Positions 5,329 through 14,094 of a stretch of DNA of 17,251 nucleotides are shown piece by piece. This DNA comes from JAVBQU01 sp031548675 (GTDB lineage: Bacteria; Bacteroidota; Bacteroidia; Bacteroidales; P3), in assembly GCA_031548675.1 (NCBI GenBank), contig JAVBQU010000064.1:1-17251 (forward strand), read 5' to 3'. The position numbers were made by a program, and so were the translations under genes. The notes under the pieces were generated by a model. That model saw only the letters and a program-made list of their open reading frames with translations, made no database searches and was not told where the DNA came from. Positions within the stretch are counted from its first letter, which is position 1. Each line of letters begins with the position of its first letter.

Positions 5329-7632
5329 ATGAAATACCAATTGCGATATATATTGTTTGTACTTGCCATATTACTATTTGGGTCAGCATCTTTTGCCCAA
5401 ACTTCTAAAGCCATTGTATCTGGAACTGTGAAAACAGTGGATGGAAAGCCCGCTGAATTTGTTACAGTAGGTTTAAAAAATACATACTATGGAACTATCA
5501 CTGATGCCGACGGTAATTTCAAATTCGAAGCTGTTGCAGGAAATTACATTATGGTTGTTTATTCCATTATGGCTCATAAACAAGAATTCCCCATAACTAT
5601 TAAGCCTGATACCATCAACCGGTTTCCAAATATTACTATTATGGAAGCTGCTTTGGAATTGAAAGAAATTGTTGTTACCGGACAATTTTTCCCTCAATCT
5701 TTGAACAATTCCGTATATAAAGTAAAGGTTATTAATGCTGAACAAATAGAGCAAAAAGCGTCTAACAACCTAGAATCGTTACTAAACACGGAGATAGGCG
5801 TCCGTATTTCGAATGATTTGGCATTGGGCGAATCGGATTTTGAAATTATGGGAATGAGCGGAAACAACGTTAAGGTGTTGATAGATGGCATTCCTATTGT
5901 GGATAGATTAAGTAAAAAGCAAAGTCTCAGCCAGATTGATGTCAATACTATTCAACGGATTGAAATTGTAGAAGGTCCTATGTCTGTAACCTATGGAACG
6001 GATGCATTGGCGGGTGTTATCAATGTTATTACCAAAAAAGGAAAATCGGACGATACTTGTCATCTCTCGGTAGGAGCTCGTATGCAGGAAGAAACCTTAG
6101 GCGATGAATACGAGCCTTTTTCGGGCAAAGGAAATCATATTGAAAGTGTGAATGCTCAATATAGTTTTAAAAACGGAGTATATCTTGGGGGTAGTTTTAC
6201 CCGCAACGAATTTGGCGGTTGGCAGGGCGACCTTACCGGACGCAAAAAAGAGTGGCCTTCTAAAACGCAGTATATGGGAAGCGGACAGGTAGGAATCACT
6301 AAAAGGAAATATGATTTAATCTATAAATTGGATTACCTCAACGAAGACATATTGGTAAAGGGAGACGTGCCTGAAAACCGCAAAGCTACTGATATTAATT
6401 TCTTAGCCAATAGGTATACGCATCAATTGCAGGGAAATTGGAATACAAACAATCGTTTAAGATTTTCTCTTTCGGCATCTTATCAGGATTATGAACGGGA
6501 TAAGGAAAGTACAGTAATTAATTTTTCTACAGGCGAAAAATCTCCTTCTACCGGCGAAGGTTCTCAGGATCAAACAAATTATTCGGTTTGGTTTGCGCGT
6601 ACTACAGCCGTATGGAAAGCTTTGAAAAACTTAAATTTACAAGCTGGTTTGGAGTATCAGCATAATAGCGGTGCCGGCGACAAGATAGACCAAGCCCATA
6701 CCACGATTGACAATGCTGCTGTTTTTGTTTCTGCAGAATATTCTCCCTTTAAATGGTTAGATATCCGTCCGGGAGTACGTTCTTCTTACAATTCTGTTTA
6801 CGATGCTCCTGCTGCAATTCCATCATTAAACACCAAATTCAAATTGAATGATAAGATGGATCTGCGTTTATCATACGGGCGGGGATTCAGAGCTCCTAAT
6901 TTACAGGAATTATATTATACATTTTATCATATCAATGGCGGCGGCTTTTGGATAAAAGGAAACCCCGACCTGAAAGCTGAATCTTCTGACAGCTATATGG
7001 CTTCGTGGGCATGGAGACCTATGCACAACAGCAACATAAGACTTACAACCAATTTCTCGGGGTTCTTCAACGATTTTAAAGACAGGATTCAAATGGTTTC
7101 GTCTCTTAATGAACCCAATACACAAACCTATTATAATACAGGAAAATACCAAACACTGGGTTTAATGCTTGAAAATACAGTTGTTTGGAAAAAATTGAGA
7201 GCAGGTCTCAGTATTTCCTATATCGGCAGATATAATACTTTTACGGATGATGAAAAATATGCTGCTGAAGCACAGGATAAATTCCGTTACTCGCCCGAAA
7301 TTTCTTTGAGTCTTACCTACGAATGGCCAAAAGTGGCAACATTTAATCTTTTCTACAAATTTACAGGTGCTCGGCAAGAATACCGCGAATACAACGGAGA
7401 TCTTGTTTTGGCAGGCTTAGAAAATTATCAATGGGCAGATTTAACTATTACACGCCCTATTACTAAATACTTTGACATTGCCGTAGGCGTGAAAAATATT
7501 TTTGATATTACATGGGTAGAAAATAATATTTCTAACGGAGGCAGCGGACATGGAACATCAGGACTTTCATCCAGCTTGCTCGGTTGCGGAAGGTCTTTCT
7601 TCTTGGGAATCACTTTTAAATTTGATAAATAA
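5329..7632 (+). CDS. hmuR: TonB-dependent outer membrane haem receptor HmuR
   Basis: This 767-residue outer-membrane receptor takes up haem using TonB/proton-motive energy. Residues 1-23 are a signal peptide ending SFA before Q. Residues 27-105 form a carboxypeptidase-D-like regulatory domain typical of Bacteroidota receptors. The plug follows at about 113-237 (EIVVTGQ, VLIDGIPI, IEIVEGPMSVTYGTDALAGVINVITKK), then the beta-barrel to an aromatic C-terminus. FRAPNLQELYY (520-530) and NPDLKAES (545-552) are the FRAP and NPDL boxes of haem receptors, with His534 between them where haem receptors carry a conserved histidine. The start is fixed by the strong ribosome site at 5317-5324. It is the first gene of the hmu locus, with hmuY 20 bp downstream. 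The neighbours make haem the likely substrate; family membership alone would not prove it. Confidence 0.93.
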   Translation: MKYQLRYILFVLAILLFGSASFAQTSKAIVSGTVKTVDGKPAEFVTVGLKNTYYGTITDADGNFKFEAVAGNYIMVVYSIMAHKQEFPITIKPDTINRFPNITIMEAALELKEIVVTGQFFPQSLNNSVYKVKVINAEQIEQKASNNLESLLNTEIGVRISNDLALGESDFEIMGMSGNNVKVLIDGIPIVDRLSKKQSLSQIDVNTIQRIEIVEGPMSVTYGTDALAGVINVITKKGKSDDTCHLSVGARMQEETLGDEYEPFSGKGNHIESVNAQYSFKNGVYLGGSFTRNEFGGWQGDLTGRKKEWPSKTQYMGSGQVGITKRKYDLIYKLDYLNEDILVKGDVPENRKATDINFLANRYTHQLQGNWNTNNRLRFSLSASYQDYERDKESTVINFSTGEKSPSTGEGSQDQTNYSVWFARTTAVWKALKNLNLQAGLEYQHNSGAGDKIDQAHTTIDNAAVFVSAEYSPFKWLDIRPGVRSSYNSVYDAPAAIPSLNTKFKLNDKMDLRLSYGRGFRAPNLQELYYTFYHINGGGFWIKGNPDLKAESSDSYMASWAWRPMHNSNIRLTTNFSGFFNDFKDRIQMVSSLNEPNTQTYYNTGKYQTLGLMLENTVVWKKLRAGLSISYIGRYNTFTDDEKYAAEAQDKFRYSPEISLSLTYEWPKVATFNLFYKFTGARQEYREYNGDLVLAGLENYQWADLTITRPITKYFDIAVGVKNIFDITWVENNISNGGSGHGTSGLSSSLLGCGRSFFLGITFKFDK

Positions 7633-7652
7633 TAACTTAACAATAAAACAAA

Positions 7653-8687
7653 ATGAAAAAAATCATGTATCTCGGATTGGCAGTTTCATTACTGCTAACT
7701 GCTTGTAACGGTAAAGACGAAGACGAAAAATATTATAAAGATCCTGCTAACGGAGGAGGAACTATGACTCTGCAAGGCGGCGAAGGCGGCGCTTCTGCTA
7801 AAAATTCGGTATATGTTGATCTTAGTACTGCAAAACAAACTTCTATAGAGCGTGTTACATGGAATATAGCTTTGTATTGCGGTTCGGAATTTGGTGTAAA
7901 ACTGAACAATACTATCGGAAGCCGTGCTAAAGAAGCCAACGTTGGAACAACGGTAGGAACGGTAATAGACGCAGCCGGTTTCAGTGCTTACAAAGCTGCA
8001 TTAAGCTTAGGAATGGGAGCCGGAAGTTTTGGTATTGTGGACGCTATTGGCGAAGATCTTTCGAAATTTGTTATCAAAAGTGATAGGGTTTATATTTACG
8101 ATATGGGAGATGCAGATACTGTTCTTTACAAAGTAAAAGTAAGCCCCAAAAACAACACGACCTACACGGTAAGTTATTCGCTTTGGAACTCATCGGAAGT
8201 AAAAACCTTAGATATTACTAAAGATGATAAATACAGTTATGTTGGTGTTTCTTTTACTGCTAATAAACAAGTAAGTATGCAGCCGGCTAAAAGTGACTGG
8301 GATATTGTTTGGGGGCGTAATACTTATATCTCCGCTATGTCGCCCGGCGTACCTTTTGTAATGGCGGATATTGTATTTTTAAATACTTTAGCCGGCGTAC
8401 AAGCTAAAGAAATTTTGGTAAGCGAAGGCGGAAGCTATGCCGATTTTACCGCCGAAAAAGCAAAAGCAGTACAATTCTCATCTAATATTGATGTAATCGG
8501 CAGTGCATGGAGAAACGGAGGAGGTCCAACTTCAGGACCTTCCGTAAAAACCGACCGTTTTTATGTAATTAAAGATGCACAAGGAAATATTTACAAACTC
8601 GGGTTTGTATCGATGAATGATGATACAGACGGCGGACATAGAGGTTACCCCGAAATTAAATACGCATTGTTAGTAGAAGCTAATTAG
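7653..8687 (+). CDS. hmuY: HmuY-family haem-binding lipoprotein (haemophore)
   Basis: This is a 344-residue surface or outer-membrane lipoprotein. The signal sequence ends in the lipobox LTAC with Cys18 as the lipidated residue. A Gly-rich linker (30-50) leads into the HmuY-like domain: NSVYVDLSTAKQTSIERVTWNIAL (51-74), a beta-rich core, SDWDIVWGRNTYIS (214-227) and DRFYVIKDAQGNIYKLGFVSM (301-321). In P. gingivalis, HmuY captures haem and passes it to HmuR; the order here (R before Y, 20 bp apart) keeps the partnership. The protein is much longer than P. gingivalis HmuY (about 216 residues). It contains only one histidine (His329), so bis-His haem ligation as in P. gingivalis is not possible within one chain; methionines such as 121, 151, 209, 229, 237 and 321 are other candidate ligands, as reported for some HmuY homologs. 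Assignment rests on domain pattern plus context. Confidence 0.88.
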   Translation: MKKIMYLGLAVSLLLTACNGKDEDEKYYKDPANGGGTMTLQGGEGGASAKNSVYVDLSTAKQTSIERVTWNIALYCGSEFGVKLNNTIGSRAKEANVGTTVGTVIDAAGFSAYKAALSLGMGAGSFGIVDAIGEDLSKFVIKSDRVYIYDMGDADTVLYKVKVSPKNNTTYTVSYSLWNSSEVKTLDITKDDKYSYVGVSFTANKQVSMQPAKSDWDIVWGRNTYISAMSPGVPFVMADIVFLNTLAGVQAKEILVSEGGSYADFTAEKAKAVQFSSNIDVIGSAWRNGGGPTSGPSVKTDRFYVIKDAQGNIYKLGFVSMNDDTDGGHRGYPEIKYALLVEAN

Positions 8688-8698
8688 CACTAATTACA

Positions 8699-8770
8699 AG
8701 ATACTAGTAAACGACACACTAGAATTATGACAAATATACTTGTCAACTTGTATCTCATTTACTAGTATCT
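8699..8770 (+). repeat. 13-bp inverted repeat enclosing a smaller hairpin, between hmuY and hmuS
   Basis: AGATACTAGTAAA (8699-8711) is exactly complementary to TTTACTAGTATCT (8758-8770). Inside, TGACAA (8728-8733) pairs with TTGTCA (8740-8745). GTATCTCATTT is also repeated directly at 8750-8760 and 8765-8775. The structure begins 11 bp after the hmuY stop and has no T-run, so processing or mRNA stabilisation is more likely than termination. Confidence 0.7.
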
Positions 8771-8812
8771 CATTTCCCATACAAATTTTATTATAAAACC
8801 AAACCAAGGTAG

Positions 8813-8840
8813 GCTGGCAAGTAAAAAATAACATGCCGGC
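8813..8840 (+). promoter_or_regulatory. Stem-loop in the hmuS leader
   Basis: GCTGGCA (8813-8819) can pair with TGCCGGC (8834-8840) through one G-U pair, 19 nt before the hmuS ATG at 8860. The loop is A-rich. It could affect hmuS translation; no direct evidence. Confidence 0.35.
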
Positions 8841-8859
8841 TAGCCCTTGTAGTATATAT

Positions 8860-11800
8860 ATGAAAAAGAAAACAATATTTATCATACTCATTTCCATTGT
8901 TATTTTGAGTGGAATATGGATCGCATGGAACAAATTTGCTTCACCCACTAAAGTCGCTTTGGTTAACTTCCAGCCTTTTCAAACAGCAAGCATTGTAAAA
9001 GCCAATTCCGATAAGTTTATCAAGTACGAAGAAGTATCTATAGAAGATTTAGACAAACTAAAAAACTACGATTTGGTATTGGGCTTCGGCATGGGTATGC
9101 GCATTACTGCGGAACAACGGGCAAAAATTCAAAAAGCGGCAGATAAAGGAACTCCGGTTTATATCTTTGCTGCCACCAATCCAGAAAACAAAATCTGCAA
9201 TTTAGATAGTACACAGCTCAAAAATGTAAACGATTATTTAGGAAACGGAAACAAAAAGAATTACCAAAGCTTGGCACGGTATATTCGTAAATATATCGAT
9301 AAAAAAACATTTTTTGTAACGACACCCGATGCTGTTGCCGAAACTGCTTCGGATGTACTGTATCACTTGGATGAAAATGTTTGGTTTGATAAAGTAGATA
9401 AATATGAAGAATACCTGAAAAAACATAACTATTACGTTAACGGCGGAGCTAAGATAGCCATTGTTGGAGGGTTAAACGACCCTTTTAGCGGAAACCGCGA
9501 AAATATCGACAGCATGATTGTAAGCCTATTTCATACGGGTATGAATGTTTATCCTGTAGCTTCTGCTGTTAAACGTTTAGAATTTTTACAAGCCATTAAT
9601 CCCGATGCGGTAATCTACTTACCACACGGACGTTTGGCGATGGGCAAAGGCGATGTTGCCGTTGATTGGTTGAAAGAGCGCAACATTCCTATCTTTGCCC
9701 CGCTGAGCATCCTTAAGAGCAAGAAAGAGTGGGAAGCTGACGCTATGGGTATGTTTGGCGGATTTATGTCGCAAAGCGTAGTGATGCCTGAATTGGACGG
9801 GGCTATTTACCCATATGTGGTTAATGCACAAGAAATGGACAAAGACGGAATTTACATGTTCAAAGCAATTCCCGACCGCTTGAAAAAATTCACCCAGATA
9901 GTCAGTAATTTTGTCTCATTGAAAAAGAAATCCAATGCTGAGAAAAAAGTCGCCATTTACTTCTTTAAAGGAGCCGGACAGGAAACCCTTACGGCTCAAG
10001 GCTTGGAAACGGTTCCATCGCTTTACAATTTATTGAAAAGATTGAAAACCGAAGGCTATAAAGTAGATAATCTGCCTGCCACCGAAGCCGAATTTGCTAA
10101 ACTCTTAATGTCGCAGGGAGCTGTTTTAAGTACCTATGCCGAAGGTGCTTTTGATCAATACCTGAAAACAGGAAATCCTGCCTTAATTGAAAAAACCGAA
10201 TATGAATTGTGGACAAAACAAGCCATGCCCAAAAGCAGCTATGCCGATGTTGTAAAAATCTACGGCGAAGCTCCGGGTTCATATATGGGTGTCGAAAAAA
10301 ACGGCAAACAGTATCTTGCTGTTGCCCGTATTCAATTAGGCAATATTGCTTTGCTTCCACAGCCTATGGCAGCTTTGGGCAGCGATGCTTTTGCTATTAT
10401 ACATGGAGCTAAAACCGGTCCTCCACATTCATATATCAGTGCTTATTTGTGGTCGCAGTATGCTTTCAAAGCAGATGCAATGCTGCATTTCGGCACACAT
10501 GGCAGTTTGGAATTCACTCCTTCTAAACAAGTAGCACTTTCTGATAATGATTGGTCGGATATTTTGGTGGGAACCATTCCTCATTTCTATTACTACACCA
10601 TCGGGAATGTGGGCGAAAGCATGATGGCAAAACGCCGTTCGTATGCTACAACGATTTCTTACCTCACCCCTCCTTTTATGGAAAGCAATACCCGTTCGCA
10701 GTTCAAGACATTGCAAGATAAGATTCAGGATTTTTACAAAGCGGATGAGAAATCAAAATCTTCCATTTCATTACAAGTAAAGAAAATAGCTGTAAACATG
10801 GGATTGCACCGCGAATTGCGATTGGATAGTATCTTATCTAAACCGTATTCGGCAGAAGATATTGAACGTATCGAGAACTTCTCCGAGGAAATTTCCAACG
10901 AAAAAATGACAGGAAGGCTTTATACAACAGGCGTTCCATACGAAAGTGAAAAAATCCGGTCATCGGTAATGGCAATGTCTGCCGACCCGATTGCATATAG
11001 TTTGGCAGCCCTCGATAAGCAGCAAAAACGAATTAGCGATGCTCAACTAAAAAATAAAGCCTTCTTTACTCAGAAATATTTGAATCCTGCCAAAGTTTTG
11101 GTAGAACAAATCCTGAAAGGGAAAAAAGTTGACACTACTTTTATCTGTCAATTGGCAAACATCAGTACCAAAGATTTGGCGGAAGCTAAAACCATTCTCT
11201 CTCCTCCTCGCATGGGGATGATGCCTGCCGGAGATAATGCAAAAGGGAGTCCGGCAAATGCTCCTAAATCGGGTGGCGGACATCCTTCGTGGATTCCCAA
11301 AGTAGGCTCACGCCCGGAATCTACAAAACCCACCCCCGCTAACTCCCCCCAAGGGGGAGAACCGCAACAGGTAAAATCTTCAATGAAAAATGGGACTAAC
11401 AAAAAGTCTCCCCTTCGGGGAAATTTAGAGGGGTCATACACCAAAGAGCAAAAAGAAAAAGCCCGTGCCATTGCAGAAATAGAACGCACGGTAAATAATG
11501 TATCGGCATATAAAACGGCTTTGGAACAAAGTCCCGAAATGGAAATCCGTTCCATACTCAATGCCTTGAACGGAGGCTATATTGCTCCTTCATCGGGCGG
11601 CGATGCAGTAGCGAATCCGCAAGCAGTTCCTACCGGACGCAATTTGTATGCCATCAATGCCGAAGCCACACCATCGGAACGTGCTTGGGACAGAGGGGTA
11701 GAATTGGTTAAAAATACCTTAGAACAATACAAAAAACAACACGGCAAATATCCCCGTAAAATAAACTATACTTTTTGGAGCAGCGAATTTATTGAAAGTG

Positions 11801-13131
11801 AAGGAACCACTATTGCCCAAGTTCTTTATATGTTAGGTGTTGAGCCGGTACGCGACCCATTCGGACGTGTAAACGATTTACGCTTGATTCCTTCGGCAGA
11901 ACTGGGTCGCCCGCGTGTGGATGTCGTGGTTCAAACTTCGGGACAGTTCCGCGATTTGGCAGCTTCGCGTTTAGCTTTAATAAGCCGTGCTGTGGAGATG
12001 GCAGCAGCTGCTAAAGATGATAAATTTACCAATCAGGTAGCTGCAAGCACTGTTGAAACGGAACGTAAATTAGTTGAGCAAGGTATTTCGCCCAAAGAAG
12101 CCCGCGAACTTTCTACCAGCCGTATATTTGGAGGTGCAAACGGCATGTATGGAACCGGAATTCAAGGCATGGTTACCAGCGGAGATAAATGGGAAAATGA
12201 AAAGGAAATTGCAGAAACTTATTTACAAAATATGGGTGCTTTGTATGGCGATGAAAAAAATTGGGGAGCATTTCAGGCAGGATTGCTCCGTGCGGTACTT
12301 CATAACACGGATGTAGTGGTGCAGCCTCGCCAAAGCAATACTTGGGGAGCTTTGAGCCTCGACCATGTGTATGAATTTATGGGCGGAATGAACTTAGCTA
12401 TCCGCAATGTTACAGGCAAAGACCCCGATGCATATTTTGCCGATTACCGCAACCGCAATAATGTTAAAATGCAGGAACTGAAAGAAGCTATCGGCGTAGA
12501 ATCACGTGCCACTATCTTCAATCCGGCATATATTAAAGAAGTGATGAAAGGCGGAGCTTCCAGTGCATCGCAAATTACCGAAGTAGTTACCAATACTTAT
12601 GGTTGGAATGTGATGAAACCGGATGTCATTGACAACGAAATGTGGAATCAAGTGTATGATGTATATGTGAAAGATGTACATCATTTGGGAACACAGGAAT
12701 TTTTCAAAAAACAAAATCCGGCTGCCTTGCAGGAAATTACTGCTGTAATGATGGAAACTGCCCGCAAAGGTATGTGGAAAGCATCGGAGCAGCAATTGAA
12801 AGATATTGCAGACCTGCATACCAATCTGGTAAAAGAATTTGGAGCAAGCGGTTCGGGTTTTGCAGGTTCTAATGCCAAATTACAGGATTATATCGCCCAA
12901 AAAACCAATCCCGAAAATGCAGCACAGTACAAGCAGCAGGTGCAAAATATGAAAGAAGCGAGTTCTTCGTCGGATGTCAATAAATCGGGTATGGTTATGA
13001 AAAAAGAAGAAACCACTACAGGAAATATTCAAACCGAGAAAAATTCGCTGAACGGCATTGCTATTGTAGCCGGTGTACTTATAGTATTTGTAGTGCTGTT
13101 ACTTGTATTACGTAAGAAAAGAAAGAAATAA
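8860..13131 (+). CDS. hmuS: HmuS, CobN/Mg-chelatase-H-like protein, probable haem dechelatase
   Basis: This is a 1423-residue membrane-anchored chelatase homolog. One membrane segment lies at each end (about 5-23 and 1398-1417), the latter followed by RKKRKK, which predicts a large periplasmic body. CobN-family motifs are HFGTHGSLEFTPSKQ starting at His543, GGYIAPSSGGD (905-915) and PTGRN (924-928). CobN normally inserts cobalt into the corrin ring with ATPase partners; none is encoded here. HmuS of the Porphyromonas/Bacteroides hmu locus has been proposed to work in reverse, removing iron from haem anaerobically. I start at 8860 because MKKKTIFIILI gives a proper membrane anchor; the ATG at 8833 lies in a stem-loop and adds a non-signal peptide. 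Residues about 784-862 are a low-complexity linker containing an in-frame palindromic insertion (11331-11436). Confidence 0.93.
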   Translation: MKKKTIFIILISIVILSGIWIAWNKFASPTKVALVNFQPFQTASIVKANSDKFIKYEEVSIEDLDKLKNYDLVLGFGMGMRITAEQRAKIQKAADKGTPVYIFAATNPENKICNLDSTQLKNVNDYLGNGNKKNYQSLARYIRKYIDKKTFFVTTPDAVAETASDVLYHLDENVWFDKVDKYEEYLKKHNYYVNGGAKIAIVGGLNDPFSGNRENIDSMIVSLFHTGMNVYPVASAVKRLEFLQAINPDAVIYLPHGRLAMGKGDVAVDWLKERNIPIFAPLSILKSKKEWEADAMGMFGGFMSQSVVMPELDGAIYPYVVNAQEMDKDGIYMFKAIPDRLKKFTQIVSNFVSLKKKSNAEKKVAIYFFKGAGQETLTAQGLETVPSLYNLLKRLKTEGYKVDNLPATEAEFAKLLMSQGAVLSTYAEGAFDQYLKTGNPALIEKTEYELWTKQAMPKSSYADVVKIYGEAPGSYMGVEKNGKQYLAVARIQLGNIALLPQPMAALGSDAFAIIHGAKTGPPHSYISAYLWSQYAFKADAMLHFGTHGSLEFTPSKQVALSDNDWSDILVGTIPHFYYYTIGNVGESMMAKRRSYATTISYLTPPFMESNTRSQFKTLQDKIQDFYKADEKSKSSISLQVKKIAVNMGLHRELRLDSILSKPYSAEDIERIENFSEEISNEKMTGRLYTTGVPYESEKIRSSVMAMSADPIAYSLAALDKQQKRISDAQLKNKAFFTQKYLNPAKVLVEQILKGKKVDTTFICQLANISTKDLAEAKTILSPPRMGMMPAGDNAKGSPANAPKSGGGHPSWIPKVGSRPESTKPTPANSPQGGEPQQVKSSMKNGTNKKSPLRGNLEGSYTKEQKEKARAIAEIERTVNNVSAYKTALEQSPEMEIRSILNALNGGYIAPSSGGDAVANPQAVPTGRNLYAINAEATPSERAWDRGVELVKNTLEQYKKQHGKYPRKINYTFWSSEFIESEGTTIAQVLYMLGVEPVRDPFGRVNDLRLIPSAELGRPRVDVVVQTSGQFRDLAASRLALISRAVEMAAAAKDDKFTNQVAASTVETERKLVEQGISPKEARELSTSRIFGGANGMYGTGIQGMVTSGDKWENEKEIAETYLQNMGALYGDEKNWGAFQAGLLRAVLHNTDVVVQPRQSNTWGALSLDHVYEFMGGMNLAIRNVTGKDPDAYFADYRNRNNVKMQELKEAIGVESRATIFNPAYIKEVMKGGASSASQITEVVTNTYGWNVMKPDVIDNEMWNQVYDVYVKDVHHLGTQEFFKKQNPAALQEITAVMMETARKGMWKASEQQLKDIADLHTNLVKEFGASGSGFAGSNAKLQDYIAQKTNPENAAQYKQQVQNMKEASSSSDVNKSGMVMKKEETTTGNIQTEKNSLNGIAIVAGVLIVFVVLLLVLRKKRKK
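11331..11436 (+). repeat. REPIN-like palindromic pair inserted in frame in hmuS
   Basis: The left unit has the 7-bp stem CTCCCCC / GGGGGAG (11343-11349, 11353-11359). The right unit has TCCCC / GGGGA (11409-11413, 11417-11421). The reverse complement of the right unit aligns with the left unit along its length (ACCCC, CTAA, CCCC, AAGGGG, AGA in the same order), so the pair forms an inverted repeat around about 40 bp. Base composition differs sharply from surrounding hmuS. The reading frame stays open and adds roughly 35 residues rich in Pro, Gly, Asn and Lys. Confidence 0.68.
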
Positions 13132-13354
13132 AAACTATGAACTACAAACGATAAGCTATGTACTCGGCCATTTACAGTTAAGTACATCACAAAAAATAGA
13201 AATTAATTCTATAAGATGTCTCGACTTTGCTCGACATGACGTGACTGTATTTTTTTAGGAAAAGGATTTTTGAAATTCGAAATCAAATAAATTGCTCATA
13301 ATCATTCATAGTTCATAATTTATAGTTAATAGTTCATCACTCATCGTTAAAAAC
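13132..13354 (+). repeat. Repeat-rich spacer between hmuS and hmuT
   Basis: No gene is seen here. AACTATGAA (from about 13134) is repeated inverted as TTCATAGTT near 13304, enclosing most of the spacer. ATGTACT / AGTACAT (13158-13164, 13181-13187) forms a stem. GATGTCTCGACTTTGC followed by TCGACATGAC (13215-13240) is an imperfect hairpin resembling REP-like repeats common between genes in Bacteroidota. The last 50 bp before hmuT are AT-rich variants of TTCATAGTTCAT. Confidence 0.5.
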
Positions 13355-14041
13355 ATGGAATTAGTTATTCAAATATTAATGCTGTTTATCTTTATCAACG
13401 CTGTTGTAAAGCTCAGCTTTTGGAAATGGTGGCAAACCACTTTATTTGGCTTGGTTTGTGCCGGATTTGTGGTTTTTGCCCACCAATATGCTATATTACA
13501 ATCCAAAACCCAATTGGCAGATTACCTGAACAACAAATCTGCCATGCAGGATATTGCCGTATTAATTACAATGGAATCGGTACTATGCTTTGCCTTTGGA
13601 TTTACAGCTCTATTAGGAACAGAAAATAAAAGATGGAAGTGGGTGGGCAGGATTCTATATTGGTACCCGAGCCTTTTACTTTTTCCCGTTTTATTTTACC
13701 TGCTTACCCAATTCATTTACGCTTTACCCGGAACAGATTTTACAACTATTTCTTACTTAATGGCAGCAGGTGTATTGATAGGTATTCCGTTGGCAAGCGA
13801 AGGAATTAAATATTTATGTCCCGAAAAAGAATTTCGTTTGGAAATCTTTTTTTTAGTGAGTCTTTTTGTATGCATCATCGGGTTGATAACTACTGTGAAT
13901 GGTAATGTAACCTATGCGGTAGCTAAAGAGCCTCTGAATTTTAAAGCCATTTTAGTTTCTGGAGGATTGTTCTTGATTATGTTTCTGATAGGCTTAGTTT
14001 GGAATAAAATAAAATGGAAAATATTTTTTAGAACCAAGTAA
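13355..14041 (+). CDS. hmuT: HmuT, polytopic inner-membrane protein of the hmu locus
   Basis: This 228-residue hydrophobic protein has about seven predicted membrane segments (roughly 3-19, 27-46, 65-87, 100-122, 130-150, 162-182 and 197-216) and a basic C-terminal tail (KIKWKIFFRTK). No catalytic motif is recognised. It is named by position and character from the P. gingivalis order hmuS-hmuT-hmuU-hmuV. This HmuT is unrelated to the periplasmic haem-binding protein HmuT of Yersinia-type ABC importers. A role as membrane partner of HmuS or of the HmuU/HmuV motor is inference. It is separated from hmuS by 223 bp and from hmuU by 646 bp of repeat-rich DNA, which is wide for an operon. Confidence 0.75.
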   Translation: MELVIQILMLFIFINAVVKLSFWKWWQTTLFGLVCAGFVVFAHQYAILQSKTQLADYLNNKSAMQDIAVLITMESVLCFAFGFTALLGTENKRWKWVGRILYWYPSLLLFPVLFYLLTQFIYALPGTDFTTISYLMAAGVLIGIPLASEGIKYLCPEKEFRLEIFFLVSLFVCIIGLITTVNGNVTYAVAKEPLNFKAILVSGGLFLIMFLIGLVWNKIKWKIFFRTK

Positions 14042-14094
14042 GTAAAAGTAAAAACAAACCAGATTATTAGATATCTAAGTTCGACATAAGAAAT

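Noticed and set aside
8833..8859. HmuS start at the upstream ATG (MPASPCSIY)
   Set aside because: It lies inside a stem-loop and puts a non-hydrophobic peptide before the membrane anchor that starts with MKKK at 8860.
8694..8948. Minus-strand ORF across the hmuY-hmuS spacer
   Set aside because: Overlaps the start of hmuS on the opposite strand, has no family resemblance and results from the AT-rich inverted repeats.
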